Notes under the pieces: model-generated | Told to the model about the DNA's origin: nothing | The model's input: the letters and a program-made list of their open reading frames with translations, nothing else | Database searches by the model: none | Assembly: GCA_903929475.1 (NCBI GenBank) | Contig: CAIYUV010000204.1 | Coordinates: forward strand, 1 to 50,768 | Reading direction: 5' to 3' | DNA from: an uncultured Spartobacteria bacterium | Lineage (GTDB): Bacteria > Verrucomicrobiota > Verrucomicrobiia > Chthoniobacterales > Chthoniobacteraceae | DNA: 50,768 nt | In this document: piece after piece, positions 43,201 through 49,304 of the stretch | Layout: each line of letters opens with the position of its first letter | How positions within the stretch are numbered: position 1 is the first letter of the stretch | Translations under genes and position numbers: made by a program

Positions 43201-44265
43201 GAGCACGGAGCCGGTGTCGTTGAATTTCAACCCCGTGTTACCGCCAATCACCATCACCTCGCCGCTTGGAAGAATCACCGAGTTTGCAAACTGCCGCGCG
43301 AATTGCATCGAGGCCGCAGACTGCACGACGGGTGTCGCACCGTTCAGATTCACCGTGTAGGCTACGTTTGTGCTCGTGCCCGTGGTGGAGTCGCTTGGGT
43401 TCGGCGTGGTGTTTGCACCGCCGCCAGCAACGACGATTTTACCTTCGTCATACATCGCCCAGCAGCCCTCTTTTGGATAGTGCGTTCCGGGGACGTTTAG
43501 CCCCGATGCTGTGAGCGTTCCACTGCCGTTGGGATTCACCCAGTCCATCGAGCGCGTGGGGCCGAAATGAAAGAGTTGACCATTCGGTGCGATGAGCAGA
43601 AATGGATGCCAAATGTTGATGTAGCCCGCCTGGCTCGTCACCGTGCTCCAGTTAATGCCGTTGAGCCGCTGCCAGCCCGACGCCGCATTCCAACGCTCCG
43701 CCGTGTTCGAGCCGCCGCTGCCGCTCACGGTGAAAACGGTGCCGTCCGTGAGCGCCACGCTCGTGTTATACCAACGCGGATCGTTCATGTTCGGAATCGC
43801 AGTCCATTGATTCGTGCGATAGTCGAAGATGCTGGAGAGCACTGTCGTGTTGCGTCCGCCGTTCACGACGACGCGGCCATCCGGCAGCATCGAAACGCCG
43901 CCGCAGAACATGTCGTGGCGCGTGTTGTTGATCTCGGTGAATTGCCCGGTCGCCGGATCCCACACTGCTGCGTAGGTAAATTCAGGCCCCGATGGAAAAG
44001 TCGTGCGTTGATTCGATGCGAACGTGAGCAGTCTGCCGTCTGGCAATTGCGCAGCCGTGACCGGAATGTGAGGCGTCCATGGAATGACCGCGGACCATGT
44101 GCCGGAGCCGACGGGATCCGTCGCGGGTGCTGCTGCTGCAACGTAGGCCGGAGCGAGCGCGGCGGCATCGGCGGCGAGTTGATCGGAAAGCGCGTGATCC
44201 GTGGTGCCTGCAAACGCGGAGGATGCGAGGACGGCGAAGACAAATGAGATGCGAGACAGTTTCAT
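37237..44265 (-). CDS. Giant exported copper-radical oxidase / di-heme peroxidase multidomain protein
   Basis: A 2342-residue protein with a signal peptide (MKLSRISFVFAVLASSAFAG). Residues about 50-520 form a galactose-oxidase-like kelch propeller plus its C-terminal Ig domain. In HDMFCGG, RWYNTS, NYHSLALLLPDGR and THSVNTD, Cys121, Tyr166, Tyr379, His380 and His463 match the Cys-Tyr cofactor and copper ligands of galactose oxidase. The stacking Trp next to the cofactor is not seen at its usual place. Then come an Ig-like domain (525-600), a PKD (615-680), a YVTN-type propeller (710-1035) and a di-heme peroxidase module (1060-1300) with CAGCH (1089-1093) and CASCH (1214-1218). A beta domain, a LamG-like module, two PKDs, a third PKD split by a second LamG-like module, and a C-terminal domain follow. 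Family copper-radical oxidases make H2O2. The partner gene ends 14 bases upstream. Confidence 0.85.
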   Translation of the reverse strand: MKLSRISFVFAVLASSAFAGTTDHALSDQLAADAAALAPAYVAAAAPATDPVGSGTWSAVIPWTPHIPVTAAQLPDGRLLTFASNQRTTFPSGPEFTYAAVWDPATGQFTEINNTRHDMFCGGVSMLPDGRVVVNGGRNTTVLSSIFDYRTNQWTAIPNMNDPRWYNTSVALTDGTVFTVSGSGGSNTAERWNAASGWQRLNGINWSTVTSQAGYINIWHPFLLIAPNGQLFHFGPTRSMDWVNPNGSGTLTASGLNVPGTHYPKEGCWAMYDEGKIVVAGGGANTTPNPSDSTTGTSTNVAYTVNLNGATPVVQSAASMQFARQFANSVILPSGEVMVIGGNTGLKFNDTGSVLTPEVWNPRTGTWRTLANNSVPRNYHSLALLLPDGRVWSGGGGLGGNSADHQDAQIFTPPALFNADGTLATRPVITQAPTQIGPGVRFTVNATAGLSKFAFIKMSSQTHSVNTDLRYIELPFSEVAAGNYELTSHANLNVMTPGFWMLFALDSKSVHSVSKIIQVTATPINLANPGNQTSVVGELVSLQIQVAGSGGLPPSYSAMGLPAGLSIGSTSGVISGAPTTSGTYNVVISGGGTQVNFQWTINSALTLSPIQGAPVMRGSSTALTVQSTGGKNPRYVWSFGDGTANSASSPSPSVTHTFAQAGRYLVTVTATDDTGRIVTASFYQGVFAPLTTRKPNASSSIAYEAHTPANSRVWVANPDADTVSVFDAVTRAKLAETTVGTSPRCVAIAPDGRVWVTAADSAVISILNNTTYALAQTITLPRGSRPFGIAFDPAGTAAWVALEGTGRVLKLNPSTGTQLADIAAGLDVRHLSVSADGAKVLVSRFITPRLPGEETAVIDTTGKGGEVLVINAATVTVTRTIILQHSEEPDTTISGRGIPNYLGAPAISPDGLSAWVPSKQDNIKRGVLRSGQGLTHESAVRPIASRIDLVTQTEDYNSRVDFDNAGLPSAVCYDPSGIYAFVALEGSRAIAVVDVWNAVEITRFAAGRAPQGLTISPDGRTLFVQNFMDRTVTVHDVSAIVSGGVLPATTTATLNSIATEKLTAQVLLGKQLFYDSKDNRLALQEYLSCAGCHNDAGHDGRVWDFTGFGEGLRNTITLRGHGNQGALHWTGNFDEFQDFEGQIRNFAGGLGLIAGGTPNPTLGAPNAGRSADLDALAAYLASLTKTGASPARVDAATLPAAALAGRTIFKQQNCASCHGGVNFSNSALGVFRDIGTLKPSSGQRLGGALTGLDVPTLRGLWATAPYLHDGAAATLGTAVRAHNGVILSDADLGNLVAYLHNLDDSISSAPVSLGVTLSAPASASAAFSVTASFSSAATGFALGDITVTNGVASNLQGSGANYTFTVTPIVVGDVVISVAANLATDADGDGNIASNTLTVNYTTSGPTILLADDFNDNLRDAAKWNVGTIAQIESGAAGFDNTIPVVERNQRVEVQPRANVAGDHYAGYVSAAAFDFTDAAASVRVQQTASGDADTYLAVAKDPQNFLLMVVESGGLYLDQTVAGIRQISAHTYNATQQQYWRIRHTSGSPARVAFETSADGTTWQTLRMDNARFVMTSTKVEFGAGTGTPVAAPAMAIFDSFQLVRSTVTPPANLPPVARPGGPYSATRGVALTLNGSASTDADGTISNYAWDFGDGTTGSGVSPVKTYAATGTFTIALTVTDNAGATNTATTTAVISAPANVPPVARPGGPYAGTTGVAVAFNGSTSSDSDGTIANYAWSFGDGTTATSPTPTKTYSTAGTFTVALTVTDNSGATNTASTTATITSTPVNQPPVARPGGPYSATVGTALTLNGSTSSDPDGSIANYEWRMGDTTRVTTLLSDDFSDNARDAAKWSVGTVFGTIYAGSAGFDPSITVAERNQRLEIVLRSGVSNDRFAGYVTANTFDFTGGAVSAEVVQAGAGQSNTLLAVCQTANNCAIMVEEAGVLYCCQFVGAAITYQAVTYNPAQQRFWRIRHVPGATPLWAYEASADGATWQTLHSLAVQFPVTAVRAEITAGTWQPETAPGTAIFDNFKFTRTTTVAETVLTGASPSIIYTVPGTYTVRLKVTDNGGATNEATTTVNVGSGGPQTLTAMIAAPKANGGTSNTNDSAPAFLLQHEDTETADPTSPFAFAELRGKWIGIASANTLADTAKITFLVDKTGALTGKLSLPDGVILLNGRVSRDGTAAIKIPRKGAEPLRVQLALDPLTQQMRGALHSEALIVEISGHHALFGTAKTPLPSVWSGRHVTALATSVGRASLQANVAADGSVRITGDFPGGKVPFTAGALLSQDGRLPVFAHVPGTKEILSGWLQLSATGEIRADVGWFRDQNIEALGTPGVE

Positions 44266-44279
44266 AGCTGCAATTGAAT

Positions 44280-46082
44280 TTACGGTTGGGCCGCGAGTGC
44301 GGGTTTGGCTGGGTGGAGGAAATTTTCGTCGGTGAGCGTTTTGAGGAAGGCGACGAGATCGCGCTTTTCATTCGCAGTGAGCGACAGCCCGGCTTCGGGA
44401 TGTTTCGCGAGGTTTGGGTCGAGCGTGTCGCTGCGTTGCACGCCGGTGCTGTAGTGCTCCACGACTTCTTCGAGCGTGGCGAAGCGTCCGTCGTGCATAT
44501 ATGGCCCGGTCGCGGAGATGTTGCGCAGCGATGGCGCGCGGAATTTTCCACGGTCCGCCGGATTTTTTGTCACCGCCATGCGGCCCACATCATCGGCGGC
44601 GAGCACGAGTCCGTTGTTGTGAAATTGATGATCGGTGAAGAGCGTGCCGCCATGGCAATGAAAGCAATCCGCCCCGCGTAAGCCGCGCGCCGGATCGAAT
44701 TCCGTGAGAAAAAGCTGCAAGCCGCGCTTTTCCGATTCGTTCATCTCCGCCTGCTTGCGCACCGCGAGATCGAAGCGCGAATCCTGCGAAACGAGCGTGA
44801 GCAAAAACTGCTCAAGTGCCTTCGCCACGTGTTCGCTCGTCACGCCGCCGCTGCCAAATGCCTTCGCAAAATCAGCGGCGCAGTCTGCATCGGCGGAAAG
44901 TTTCGCCACCACGCGATCCAGATTTTCATTCATCTCGTGTGCGTCCTGAATGGGCATCAGCACTTGCTCGCGCAGCGACTTCGCCCGGCCATCCCAAAAA
45001 AACTCCGACTGCCACGCTAGATTGAAAAGCGCCATCGCGTTCCGTTTTCCCGTCTGCCCCTCCGCGCCCGTGCTCGTCTTGCGCGGATCGGCAAACGCGC
45101 TGCCCTGCATATGGCAGCTCGCGCACGACTGCGTGTTGTTCACCGAGAGTCGCGTGTCGTGAAACAGCCGCCGCCCGAGCGCCACGCCCTCGTCCGTGAG
45201 CGGATTATCCGCAGGCAGCGCGATGCGCGGCAGACGCTGCGAGACTTCCAGCCGACGCGCCGTCGTGCCGGGCGGAATCGTTGTTTTCACCACCGCCGCC
45301 ACATTTTCCTGAAACGCGTCGCCCTTCACCGCGCGCACTTGGAAAGCACCCTCCGTGTTCTTTTTCAACCGCACCGCCAGCGCATCGCCAGCCCGCGAGT
45401 GTGTGGATGCGCCGTCGCGCGAAAAATCCACACCATCGAGAATGTGTGCCACGTCGAGCGTGATTTGGATCGTATTCGGCTGCGCGCCGCGCAACGCCAC
45501 GGGCAACTCCACCGTCATCAAATTTGCATCGTTGCCGAGGTGATACGAGTAGCCGCCGACTGCCTTTCCGCGTTTCGCATAATGACCTTCCAGCGCGAGG
45601 AACACATAGCCGCCCTGCCAGCCCCAATGCAGTTTGTTCACGTCGGGGTGAAGCGCCGAGCCGGGCGTGATGGTATTCGGATCAGTCGCATTCATCGCAG
45701 CGCTCACGCCCACGTGAAAACGGATCGCTTTGAAATCCTGCGCAGGCACTCCATCGGCAAACGCCGCCGTCCGCCCCTCGCTCGCGCTGATGAACGCCGC
45801 CCAATCGGAAGCGCCATCCAGCCACGAGCCATCCATTCGTTGGAGACTCAGCCCGCTGATGAAATAATCCAGCCGCGCCACGCTGGGCTTTCCCTCCTCG
45901 GCCAAAGCGGTGAACTGCACCGGTCGCCCGCACCATTCATGGCTGAATTCCAGCGGCAGCACTTCGCCTGAGGCTGACGAAACGGCGAAGCAAACAAGCA
46001 AGCTGGCAACAAGACTGCGCAAATTTCCGGCAGCCTTTGCTAAAATGATCATCGCACGCAGTTCTCGCGGGTGGGAGTGCAT
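44280..46082 (-). CDS. MbnP-like domain fused to MauG/MbnH-like di-heme peroxidase
   Basis: A 600-residue exported protein; the signal peptide ends near SSASG (a start at 46052 is also possible). Residues about 41-230 match the MbnP (TIGR04052) family: VLPLEFSHEW, an FHVGVSAAMN strand, LHWGWQGGYVFLALEG (151-166) and GGYSYHLG. Residues about 280-590 are a di-heme cytochrome c peroxidase of the MauG/MbnH kind with CASCH (320-324) and CFHCH (473-477), plus RAPSLRNISATGPYMHDGR. MbnP and MbnH are normally separate partners, and MbnH oxidises a Trp of MbnP that takes part in copper binding; here they are one chain. The next gene, 14 bases downstream, is the copper-oxidase/di-heme giant. No methanobactin genes are nearby. 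Confidence 0.85.
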   Translation of the reverse strand: MHSHPRELRAMIILAKAAGNLRSLVASLLVCFAVSSASGEVLPLEFSHEWCGRPVQFTALAEEGKPSVARLDYFISGLSLQRMDGSWLDGASDWAAFISASEGRTAAFADGVPAQDFKAIRFHVGVSAAMNATDPNTITPGSALHPDVNKLHWGWQGGYVFLALEGHYAKRGKAVGGYSYHLGNDANLMTVELPVALRGAQPNTIQITLDVAHILDGVDFSRDGASTHSRAGDALAVRLKKNTEGAFQVRAVKGDAFQENVAAVVKTTIPPGTTARRLEVSQRLPRIALPADNPLTDEGVALGRRLFHDTRLSVNNTQSCASCHMQGSAFADPRKTSTGAEGQTGKRNAMALFNLAWQSEFFWDGRAKSLREQVLMPIQDAHEMNENLDRVVAKLSADADCAADFAKAFGSGGVTSEHVAKALEQFLLTLVSQDSRFDLAVRKQAEMNESEKRGLQLFLTEFDPARGLRGADCFHCHGGTLFTDHQFHNNGLVLAADDVGRMAVTKNPADRGKFRAPSLRNISATGPYMHDGRFATLEEVVEHYSTGVQRSDTLDPNLAKHPEAGLSLTANEKRDLVAFLKTLTDENFLHPAKPALAAQP

Positions 46083-46245
46083 CGCCTTGTAATTACTATA
46101 AAAACAGGAACTCTAAGCAAGGCATAAGAACACTGCCCATCTCCGCGTAGATTCCGTTGATATCGCACCCGGCTCCTGATGTTTCCCCGTGTTTCCTTGC
46201 CTCGAGTGAAAGCAATGTCGTAGTAGGTCTCTGGATTTAGACAAA

Positions 46246-46318
46246 GGGCCTGTAGCTCAATGGTCAGAGCAGGGGACTCATAATCCCTTGGTTGCGGGTT
46301 CGAGTCCCGCCGGGCCCA
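46246..46318 (+). tRNA. tRNA with CAT anticodon (probably Ile2)
   Basis: A 73-base tRNA with acceptor GGGCCTG/CGGGCCC and discriminator A; no CCA is encoded. The anticodon loop is CTCATAA. The anticodon arm GGGGA/TCCCT with the terminal G-T pair and the TTGGTT variable loop closely resemble tRNA-Ile2, whose C34 is modified to lysidine by TilS. An elongator tRNA-Met cannot be excluded by eye. Confidence 0.9.
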
Positions 46319-46340
46319 GTTTTACCAAGACGCATTACGA

Positions 46341-47276
46341 ATGACGAACGACGAGACATTGAAGGGGAAGCGCATCGCGGTGATCGGCTCCGGGGCGGTG
46401 GGGGGATATTATGGCGGGATGCTTGCGCATGGCGGGCATGATGTTTCGTTTTTGATGCGCGCGGATTTGGAGGCGGTGCGCTCGCAGGGGCTGCGCATTT
46501 TTACGAAGGGAAATGAGATCCGCCTGCCGCGCGTGGCGGCGTTTGCGACGACGGAGGAAATCGGGGCGGTGGACTTGGTGATCATCGCGCTGAAGACGAC
46601 GGCGAATGCGGAGTTGGAGCGGTTGCTGCCGCCGCTCATCGGGCCGGGCACTGCGCTGCTCACGCTGCAAAACGGGCTGGGGAATGAGGAGTTTCTTGCT
46701 GCGAGATGGGGCGCGGAGCGGGTGATGGGCGCGCTGTGTTTTGTGTGCATCAATCGCACGGAGCCGGGCGTGATCCGGCATCTGGATCAGGGCTCGATTT
46801 CCGTCGGTGAATTTCGCCGGCCTGCATCGGCACGCGCGCAGGCAATTGCAGACGCGTGGCGCGAGGTGAGCATCGAGGCAAAGGCGGTGGACAACCTCGC
46901 GGAGGAGCGCTGGCGCAAACTGCTGTGGAATATCCCCTTCAACGGTCTCTCCATCGCTGCGCGTGCAAATGTGGGCGCGGTGCTCGCGGATGACGGACTG
47001 CGTTCGCTCGCACGTTCGCTGATGGAGGAGGGTCTTGATGCCGCGCGGCGTCTCGGGCACGCGATTCCCGATTCTTTTGCCGACTGGCAAATCGAGCGCA
47101 GCTACTCGATGGGCGACTACAAGCCATCCTCGATGATTGATTACGAACTCTCGCGTCCCGTGGAGGTCGAGGCGATTTGGGGTGAGCCGTGGCGGCAGGG
47201 AGTGGCGGCGGGTGCGACGATGCTGAGGCTGGAGGCGCTCCATTGCATCATCGCGCATCTCACGCGAACCGCTTGA
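46341..47276 (+). CDS. panE: 2-dehydropantoate 2-reductase (ketopantoate reductase)
   Basis: A 311-residue NADPH-dependent reductase of pantothenate (vitamin B5) and CoA synthesis, reducing ketopantoate to pantoate. The N-terminal Rossmann motif is AVIGSGAVGGYYGG at about residues 13-26. The family block TLQNGLGNEEFL, the catalytic Lys in RWRKLLWNIPFNGLS and a C-terminal PSSMIDYELSRPVEVEAIWG region are present. ApbA/PanE family members can also act on other 2-keto acids, so the pathway is likely but not certain. It starts 22 bases after the CAT tRNA. Confidence 0.92.
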   Translation: MTNDETLKGKRIAVIGSGAVGGYYGGMLAHGGHDVSFLMRADLEAVRSQGLRIFTKGNEIRLPRVAAFATTEEIGAVDLVIIALKTTANAELERLLPPLIGPGTALLTLQNGLGNEEFLAARWGAERVMGALCFVCINRTEPGVIRHLDQGSISVGEFRRPASARAQAIADAWREVSIEAKAVDNLAEERWRKLLWNIPFNGLSIAARANVGAVLADDGLRSLARSLMEEGLDAARRLGHAIPDSFADWQIERSYSMGDYKPSSMIDYELSRPVEVEAIWGEPWRQGVAAGATMLRLEALHCIIAHLTRTA

Positions 47277-47327
47277 TTCCCGCACGGGCGCTTGCACTTT
47301 CCGCGCAGCCTCCGCACACATCCGCCA

Positions 47328-48008
47328 ATGCAGCCCATCGTCACCATCCGCTCGCTCTCGAAAGTGTATCGTCAGGGCGAAATGGAAATCGCCGCGCTGG
47401 ACAACGTCTCGCTCGACATCGCGCAGGGCGAATTTCTTTCGCTCATGGGCCCGTCCGGATCGGGAAAAAGCACGCTGCTTCACATCATTGCAGGCATTGA
47501 TCGTCCAACGTCCGGCGAGTGTCGCGTCGGCGGCGTCGGCGTCACGGAACTGGACGATTCGCAACTCGCCGACTGGCGGAATCAGAACGTCGGTTTTGTT
47601 TTTCAGAGCTTCAATCTCATCCCCGTTCTCACCGCTTACGAAAACGTGGAGCTTCCGCTGTTGCTCATGGATTTGAACGGCGCACGGCGAAAAGAACTCG
47701 TCCACACCGCGCTCGAACTCGTCGGGCTCGCCGACCGCGCACGGCATTTGCCGAAACAGATGTCCGGCGGTCAGGAGCAGCGCGTCGCCATCGCCCGCGC
47801 CATCGTCACGGACCCGAAACTCGTCGTCGCCGACGAGCCCACCGGCAACCTCGACAGCGCGAGCGCCGAAGCTGTTTTGGAAATCCTGCGCACGCTCAGC
47901 AGCAAAGCGGGCAAGACCGTCATCATGGTTACACACGACCCGCGCGCGGCGAGCTTCGGTTCGAAGACGACTCATTTGGAAAAGGGGAGGCTGCTCGATG
48001 TGGCGTAA
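47328..48008 (+). CDS. ABC transporter ATPase (LolD/MacB type)
   Basis: A 226-residue ATP-binding subunit. The start is set at [18 protein letters not shown] (47328). It has Walker [10 protein letters not shown] (near 43-51), Q-loop [11 protein letters not shown], the signature [14 protein letters not shown], Walker [13 protein letters not shown] and the H-loop VTHDPR. The layout is of the MacB/LolD family working with FtsX-type permeases. The permease gene follows 9 bases later. Substrate is likely a lipoprotein, peptide or drug; it cannot be told from the sequence. Confidence 0.93.
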   Translation: MQPIVTIRSLSKVYRQGEMEIAALDNVSLDIAQGEFLSLMGPSGSGKSTLLHIIAGIDRPTSGECRVGGVGVTELDDSQLADWRNQNVGFVFQSFNLIPVLTAYENVELPLLLMDLNGARRKELVHTALELVGLADRARHLPKQMSGGQEQRVAIARAIVTDPKLVVADEPTGNLDSASAEAVLEILRTLSSKAGKTVIMVTHDPRAASFGSKTTHLEKGRLLDVA

Positions 48009-48017
48009 AGTTTCCCA

Positions 48018-49163
48018 ATGAACATTCCCGGCTTCCTCGTCCGCAACGCGTTTCGCAACAAACGTCGGCTGCTGCTCAGCGTGCTCGGTATCGCCGTGAG
48101 CATGTTTTTGCTCGTCACGCTCATGGTCGTTTTGCGCGAGCTGACCCAGCCGCCCAACGACGGCGGCTCCTCGCTCCGCATCACCGTCCGCAACAAACTC
48201 TCCCTCGCCAATCCACTGCCCGCACGCCAGCTCCCCGTCATCGAAAAAATCCCCGGTGTCGAAGTCGTCATGCCGTTCACGTGGTTCGGTGGAAAATTCA
48301 AAGAAGACGAGCCGCTCATGTGGCCGCAGTTCGCGGTGGACCCTCGGAAGTTCCGCAAAATCTTCGGCGAAATCCGCGTCCCGGAAGATCAATACGAAGC
48401 GTGGGTCAAAGACCGCACCTCCTGCATCGTTGGGCGCGATACTTTCAAAGAGCAAAAAATGCACATCGGGCAAAAGCTCACGTTTCTCAGCGGCATTTAT
48501 CCATGCAGCGTGGAGCTTACCATCGTCGGCGTCTATGAGGGCTCGATTGACGACCGCGTCGTGTGGTTCCACCACGCCTATCTCGACGAGGCATTGGGCG
48601 ACTGGGGAAAAGTCGGTGACTGGTGGATCAAAGCCACCTCCACCGAAACCGCCGCACAAATCTGCGCGCTCATCGAAGCCGCCTTCGCCAACACCTCCGA
48701 CGAAGTCCGCGCCGAAAGCGAGCGCGCCTTCCAGCTCAGCTTCGTCTCCATGTGGGGCGGCATTAAATTGCTCATCGGCGGCGTCAGCACCGCCGTGCTC
48801 GTGAGCCTCCTGCTCGTCACCGCCAGCACCGTCAGCATGTCCATTCGCGAGCGTTTCCGCGAACTCGCCATCCTCAAAGCCATCGGCTTTCAGCGCCGCG
48901 AACTGTGCGCATTCATCCTCGCGGAAAGCTTCGGTCTTTCCGCGCTCGGCGTCGTCTTCGGCGCGGGCGGCGCATGGCTCATATCCCGCACCGTGGACAT
49001 CAAGAGCCTCACCAATGGCTTATTTGTTTCGTTTGAAGTGACCCCGCAAATGCTCGGCACCGCCGCCCTCGCCGCTGCCGCCCTCGGCATCCTCTCCAGC
49101 GTCTTCCCCGCCATGAGCGTCGCCCGCATGAGCGTCGTCGAGGGCCTGCGCACGCTGGACTAA
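48018..49163 (+). CDS. ABC transporter permease (FtsX/MacB type)
   Basis: A 381-residue permease. One membrane helix at the N terminus (LLLSVLGIAVSMFLLVTLMVVL), a large periplasmic MacB_PCD-like domain (about 45-250), then three C-terminal helices around LLIGGVSTAVLVSLLLVTA, ESFGLSALGVVFGAGGAWL and AALAAAALGILSSVFPAMSVARM. The conserved FtsX-domain phrase IRERFRELAILKAIGF is present. Together with the preceding ATPase gene it should form a type VII-like (MacB/LolE) exporter or mechanotransmitter. No outer-membrane or adaptor gene is next to it. Confidence 0.9.
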   Translation: MNIPGFLVRNAFRNKRRLLLSVLGIAVSMFLLVTLMVVLRELTQPPNDGGSSLRITVRNKLSLANPLPARQLPVIEKIPGVEVVMPFTWFGGKFKEDEPLMWPQFAVDPRKFRKIFGEIRVPEDQYEAWVKDRTSCIVGRDTFKEQKMHIGQKLTFLSGIYPCSVELTIVGVYEGSIDDRVVWFHHAYLDEALGDWGKVGDWWIKATSTETAAQICALIEAAFANTSDEVRAESERAFQLSFVSMWGGIKLLIGGVSTAVLVSLLLVTASTVSMSIRERFRELAILKAIGFQRRELCAFILAESFGLSALGVVFGAGGAWLISRTVDIKSLTNGLFVSFEVTPQMLGTAALAAAALGILSSVFPAMSVARMSVVEGLRTLD

Positions 49164-49304
49164 TTGCGAACCAAACCGTCCCATGCTTTCGCTTTGGGTG
49201 GAGCCTGCCATTTCCATTATTAAATTGCGGATGGATATCTCCTAATGCATTTTGTCGCGTTTTCACGTCTTTCACTCCTCCCTAAAATCTCCATCCAATC
49301 GCTC

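Noticed and set aside
46335-48659. 774-codon minus-strand open frame opposite panE and the ABC genes
   Set aside because: Shadow of three well-recognised plus-strand genes; composition is His/Arg-rich.
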